DNA of 64,000 nucleotides from assembly GCF_020711235.1 (NCBI RefSeq), contig NZ_JAJFAV010000005.1:248001-312000 (forward strand), given 5' to 3'. How positions within the stretch are numbered: the first letter of the stretch is position 1; the number at the start of each line of letters is the position of its first letter. Source of the DNA: Hymenobacter sp. 15J16-1T3B. Its GTDB lineage: Bacteria; Bacteroidota; Bacteroidia; Cytophagales; Hymenobacteraceae. Under the pieces are notes generated by a model. The model had not been told where the DNA came from. It searched no databases and saw only the letters and a program-made list of their open reading frames with translations. Below are positions 61,826 to 64,000 of this stretch, one piece after another. Made by a program: the position numbers and the translations under genes.

Positions 61826-63298
61826 CTACATCAGCTGGTACTCGGGCAAGGACAGCAGCACGCCGACCTGCTGGCGCAGCGCCTGCTGCGGACCGCCGCC
61901 GGCGGGGGCGGCTTGGTGCAGCAGCGCCCGGTTTTCGGGGCGCAGCGGCGCTTGGAGCAGGAAACCGGCCAGCGCTTCCGGCTGCTGCTCGGCGGGCACC
62001 GTGGTCAGGAGCGCGGCCACGGTGGCTAGGCTCACGGGCGCCTCGCCCGCTTGCTTGCCGCGGCTGCGCAGCAGTCTTTCGCTGCGGGGCAGCTGCGGCG
62101 CCAGGTCGTTTTCGTCGTCCTTCAGCGCGATATTGACTTCGGCTTGCTTGAGCAGCACCTGCGGCAGCTGCAGGCGCAGCAGCAAGGACGAGGAGTCAAT
62201 CCAGCTGCGGCCGCCGGGCCAGCCGGCCACGTTCGGGGGCTGAAACAAGGTCTGGCCCAAGGCTTTCTGCCAAAACACCAGCTTCTGCCCGTCGGCGGGC
62301 GCGAGGCCGGCCTGCCGCTGCAGCCCCACCAGCAGCTCCACCGGCGACTTGATGCGGGTGCCCACGTGGGCCGCGTCGTAAAACCATTCGGCCGAGAACA
62401 TGCGCTCCAGCAGGTCCTGAATGTCGTAGCCCGACTGGTAAAACGCCTCGGCCAGGGGCTGGATGTGGGCGGCGTTGGGCTGGTCGTTGACGAAGAAGCG
62501 GTAGAGCTTGGTGGTCAGAAACAGCGCCGTTTCGCGGCGCGCGGTGAGCATACGCAGCACGTCCTCGCCGCCGAAATTGCCGGTTTGGCCCAAGAAGGTC
62601 TTCTGGCCGTCGTCGTGCTGACGGGCCCGAAATTCGTAGCTACCCTGGGCGTTGAAGCCCCAGCCGGTGAAGGAGCGGGCGGCCTCTTTCACGTCCTGCT
62701 CCGAGTAGTGGCCGCGGCCGATGGTGAACAGCTCCATCACCTCGCGGGCGAAGTTTTCGTTGGGGCGCTGCTTGCGGTTCTGCTGGTTGTTGAGAAACTG
62801 CAGCATGGCCGGCTCCTGGGCCACGGCCAGCAGCAGGTCGGGAAACTTGCCCAGCGCCAGCCGCCGGATGGTGTTGTTGAGCTGCAGAGCCAGGTCGGGG
62901 CGGCGCACCCGGCAGGCGAAGTGCCCGTGCCAGAAGAAGGTGAGCTTTTCGCGCAGCTGGGCCGGCGAGGTGGCCATGCGCGCCAGCCAACCGGTGTTCA
63001 TGGCGTAAAAGGCGTCGCGGATCTGTTGGTTTTGCTGCTTGCGCTGCTCGGCCGTCAGCTCGCCCTTTTTCAGCGCCGGCGCCTGTGGGTCCTGCTTGAG
63101 GTCCATCGTCGGGGCGGGGCTCATGGCCAGCGCCTCGCGGTAGCGCATCTGCGGGCTGTCGAGCGGCTCGTAGGCCTGCGCGTCGTGGAGCAGCTGCCGC
63201 AGCACCTTGCGCGGGGCAAGGCCGGCCGTGGTATCCTGGGGCCGGGGCCCGAAACCCGCCCGCCAGAGCAGGTGCTGTACCCGTTGTTGCGTCGTCAT
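61826..63298 (-). CDS. DUF1800 protein
   Basis: 490 aa from ATG 63298 (MTTQQRVQHLLWRAGFGPRP); the longer frame would run through a palindrome and an Ala/Gly-rich stretch. Conserved DUF1800 segments are HLLWRAGFGP, LTFFWHGHFACRVRRPDLAL, NENFAREVMELFTIGRGHYS, EQDVKEAARSFTGWGFN, and FQPPNVAGWPGGRSWIDSSS. No signal peptide or TM helix is evident in the chosen start. The family is of unknown function and almost always adjoins DUF1501, suggesting joint work on an exported substrate. Confidence 0.9.
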   Translation of the reverse strand: MTTQQRVQHLLWRAGFGPRPQDTTAGLAPRKVLRQLLHDAQAYEPLDSPQMRYREALAMSPAPTMDLKQDPQAPALKKGELTAEQRKQQNQQIRDAFYAMNTGWLARMATSPAQLREKLTFFWHGHFACRVRRPDLALQLNNTIRRLALGKFPDLLLAVAQEPAMLQFLNNQQNRKQRPNENFAREVMELFTIGRGHYSEQDVKEAARSFTGWGFNAQGSYEFRARQHDDGQKTFLGQTGNFGGEDVLRMLTARRETALFLTTKLYRFFVNDQPNAAHIQPLAEAFYQSGYDIQDLLERMFSAEWFYDAAHVGTRIKSPVELLVGLQRQAGLAPADGQKLVFWQKALGQTLFQPPNVAGWPGGRSWIDSSSLLLRLQLPQVLLKQAEVNIALKDDENDLAPQLPRSERLLRSRGKQAGEAPVSLATVAALLTTVPAEQQPEALAGFLLQAPLRPENRALLHQAAPAGGGPQQALRQQVGVLLSLPEYQLM

Positions 63299-63359
63299 GC
63301 CTGGTTGGACGGGATTAGCGCGCCAGGGTTTAACGGTTGCCCGGCAGCTTATGCCGCCA

Positions 63360-63403
63360 CTAGCTGCCGTCGCGCGGACTCCGGTCCGCACAACGGCAGC
63401 TAG
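63360..63403. repeat. Cruciform-forming inverted repeat
   Basis: CTAGCTGCCGT and ACGGCAGCTAG are perfect 11-bp arms; inside, GCGGAC and GTCCGC pair around a CTCCG-type loop. It lies in the 209-bp divergent gap between the DUF1800 gene and the monooxygenase gene. It may be a REP-type element or a regulator site, and only one copy was noticed in this window. Confidence 0.65.
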
Positions 63404-63507
63404 TAATCCAAACTCGCCCGAGCGGACGCGGCCGGCAGCCCGCACTGCTGGCGCCGCAGTGAACAAGCCCGCGCGAAAGGCTGTTCTCTAAGCCATTTCC
63501 AGATTCC

Positions 63508-64000
63508 ATGAACACGAACCTAGCCGAACTGCCCCTTTCCATTCTGGAGCTGGCAGCCATCCGCGAGGGCCACACGCCCACCGATACGTTTCAACACAGC
63601 CTCACCCTGGCCCAGCACGCCGAGCAGTGGGGCTACCACCGCTTCTGGCTGGCCGAGCACCACAACATGGCCAGCATTGCCTCCTCGGCCACGGCCGTGC
63701 TCATCGGCCACATTGCCGGCGGCACGTCCACCATCCGGGTGGGCTCGGGCGGCATCATGCTGCCCAACCACGCCCCGCTTATCGTGGCCGAGCAGTTCGG
63801 CACGCTGGCCTCGCTCTACCCCGGCCGCATCGACCTGGGCCTGGGCCGCGCCCCCGGCACCGACCAGATGACCGCCCACGCGCTGCGCCGCGACTTGCAA
63901 GGCTCCGTCAACGACTTCCCACAGAACGTGCAGGAGCTGCTGACCTACCTCTCGGCCGAAAACCGCGGCAGCCGGGTGCGCGCCATTCCGGGCGAGGGAC
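63508..64000 (+). CDS. LLM-class flavin-dependent oxidoreductase, 5' part
   Basis: 164 codons from ATG 63508 ([20 protein letters not shown]), open to the window edge, so the gene is cut off. Features of bacterial luciferase-like monooxygenases are clear: [63 protein letters not shown]. It uses reduced FMN and O2 on an unknown substrate; MsnO8-type enzymes are the closest family by sequence feel. It is divergent from the DUF1800/DUF1501 pair. Confidence 0.9.
   Translation, partial: MNTNLAELPLSILELAAIREGHTPTDTFQHSLTLAQHAEQWGYHRFWLAEHHNMASIASSATAVLIGHIAGGTSTIRVGSGGIMLPNHAPLIVAEQFGTLASLYPGRIDLGLGRAPGTDQMTAHALRRDLQGSVNDFPQNVQELLTYLSAENRGSRVRAIPGEG

Overview
The window is GC-rich, densely coded chromosomal DNA from a member of the Bacteroidota. 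The best fit is Hymenobacter or a close relative in the Hymenobacteraceae/Cytophagales. The grounds are four proteins with type IX secretion (T9SS) type A C-terminal tails, one type B (gliding-motility type) tail, TonB-dependent receptors with carboxypeptidase-regulatory N-domains, a LytTR/NPHFLFN-type two-component pair, an rpsU-xer-hpf block, and Bacteroidota-type promoters (TAnnTTTG). The genus is an inference; no rRNA or tRNA gene was found. I see no phage, plasmid, transposase or CRISPR array.

Layout. 1-6030: the edge of a secreted protein, a divergent inorganic-pyrophosphatase homologue, a DUF421 membrane protein, uvrB, and an ECF sigma factor translationally coupled to a single-TM protein with a predicted C-terminal beta-barrel. 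6245-14408: WrbA, a LytS/LytTR-type kinase and regulator divergent from an ABC-2 exporter, a large TonB-dependent receptor and a 59-aa secreted protein. 14569-23436: aroE, DedA, an acyl-CoA thioesterase preceded by a cobalamin riboswitch, a sorbosone-dehydrogenase-like lipoprotein, a BamE-like protein, an esterase, a GNAT acetyltransferase, a short beta-carbonic-anhydrase-like protein, a T9SS protein and a ComA-type phosphosulfolactate synthase. 23576-30398: a TPR protein, an epimerase, and an exopolysaccharide export/tyrosine-phosphorylation trio (PHP phosphatase, Wzc-like kinase with a Gly-Tyr tail, Wza-like lipoprotein). 30635-42516: acyl-CoA dehydrogenase, rpsU, xer, hpf, metK, PAP2 phosphatase, a barrel protein, S9 peptidase, HD hydrolase and amidase. 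42643-54940: a block of T9SS cargo, including a 1889-aa protein with four 274-residue tandem modules. 55251-59932: an apparent metal-uptake block (Nramp transporter, cysteine-containing TonB receptor, outer-membrane protein) in which the first two genes share a palindromic operator. 60025-64000: a small membrane protein, a DUF1800/DUF1501 export pair and the start of a luciferase-like monooxygenase.

Convergent gene pairs are separated by long perfect inverted repeats (up to 29 bp per arm) that look like bidirectional terminators. Two intergenic regions carry related palindromic repeats built on GTCATCCTGAG..GAAGGACCTT. The points most worth a second look are the cobalamin riboswitch in front of a thioesterase, the shared operator of the metal-uptake genes, the pyrophosphatase homologue lacking most catalytic residues, the sigma factor/trans-envelope barrel pair, the hexanucleotide-encoded Gly-Tyr tail of the kinase, and the sulfolactate-forming enzyme in a lineage known for sulfonolipids.
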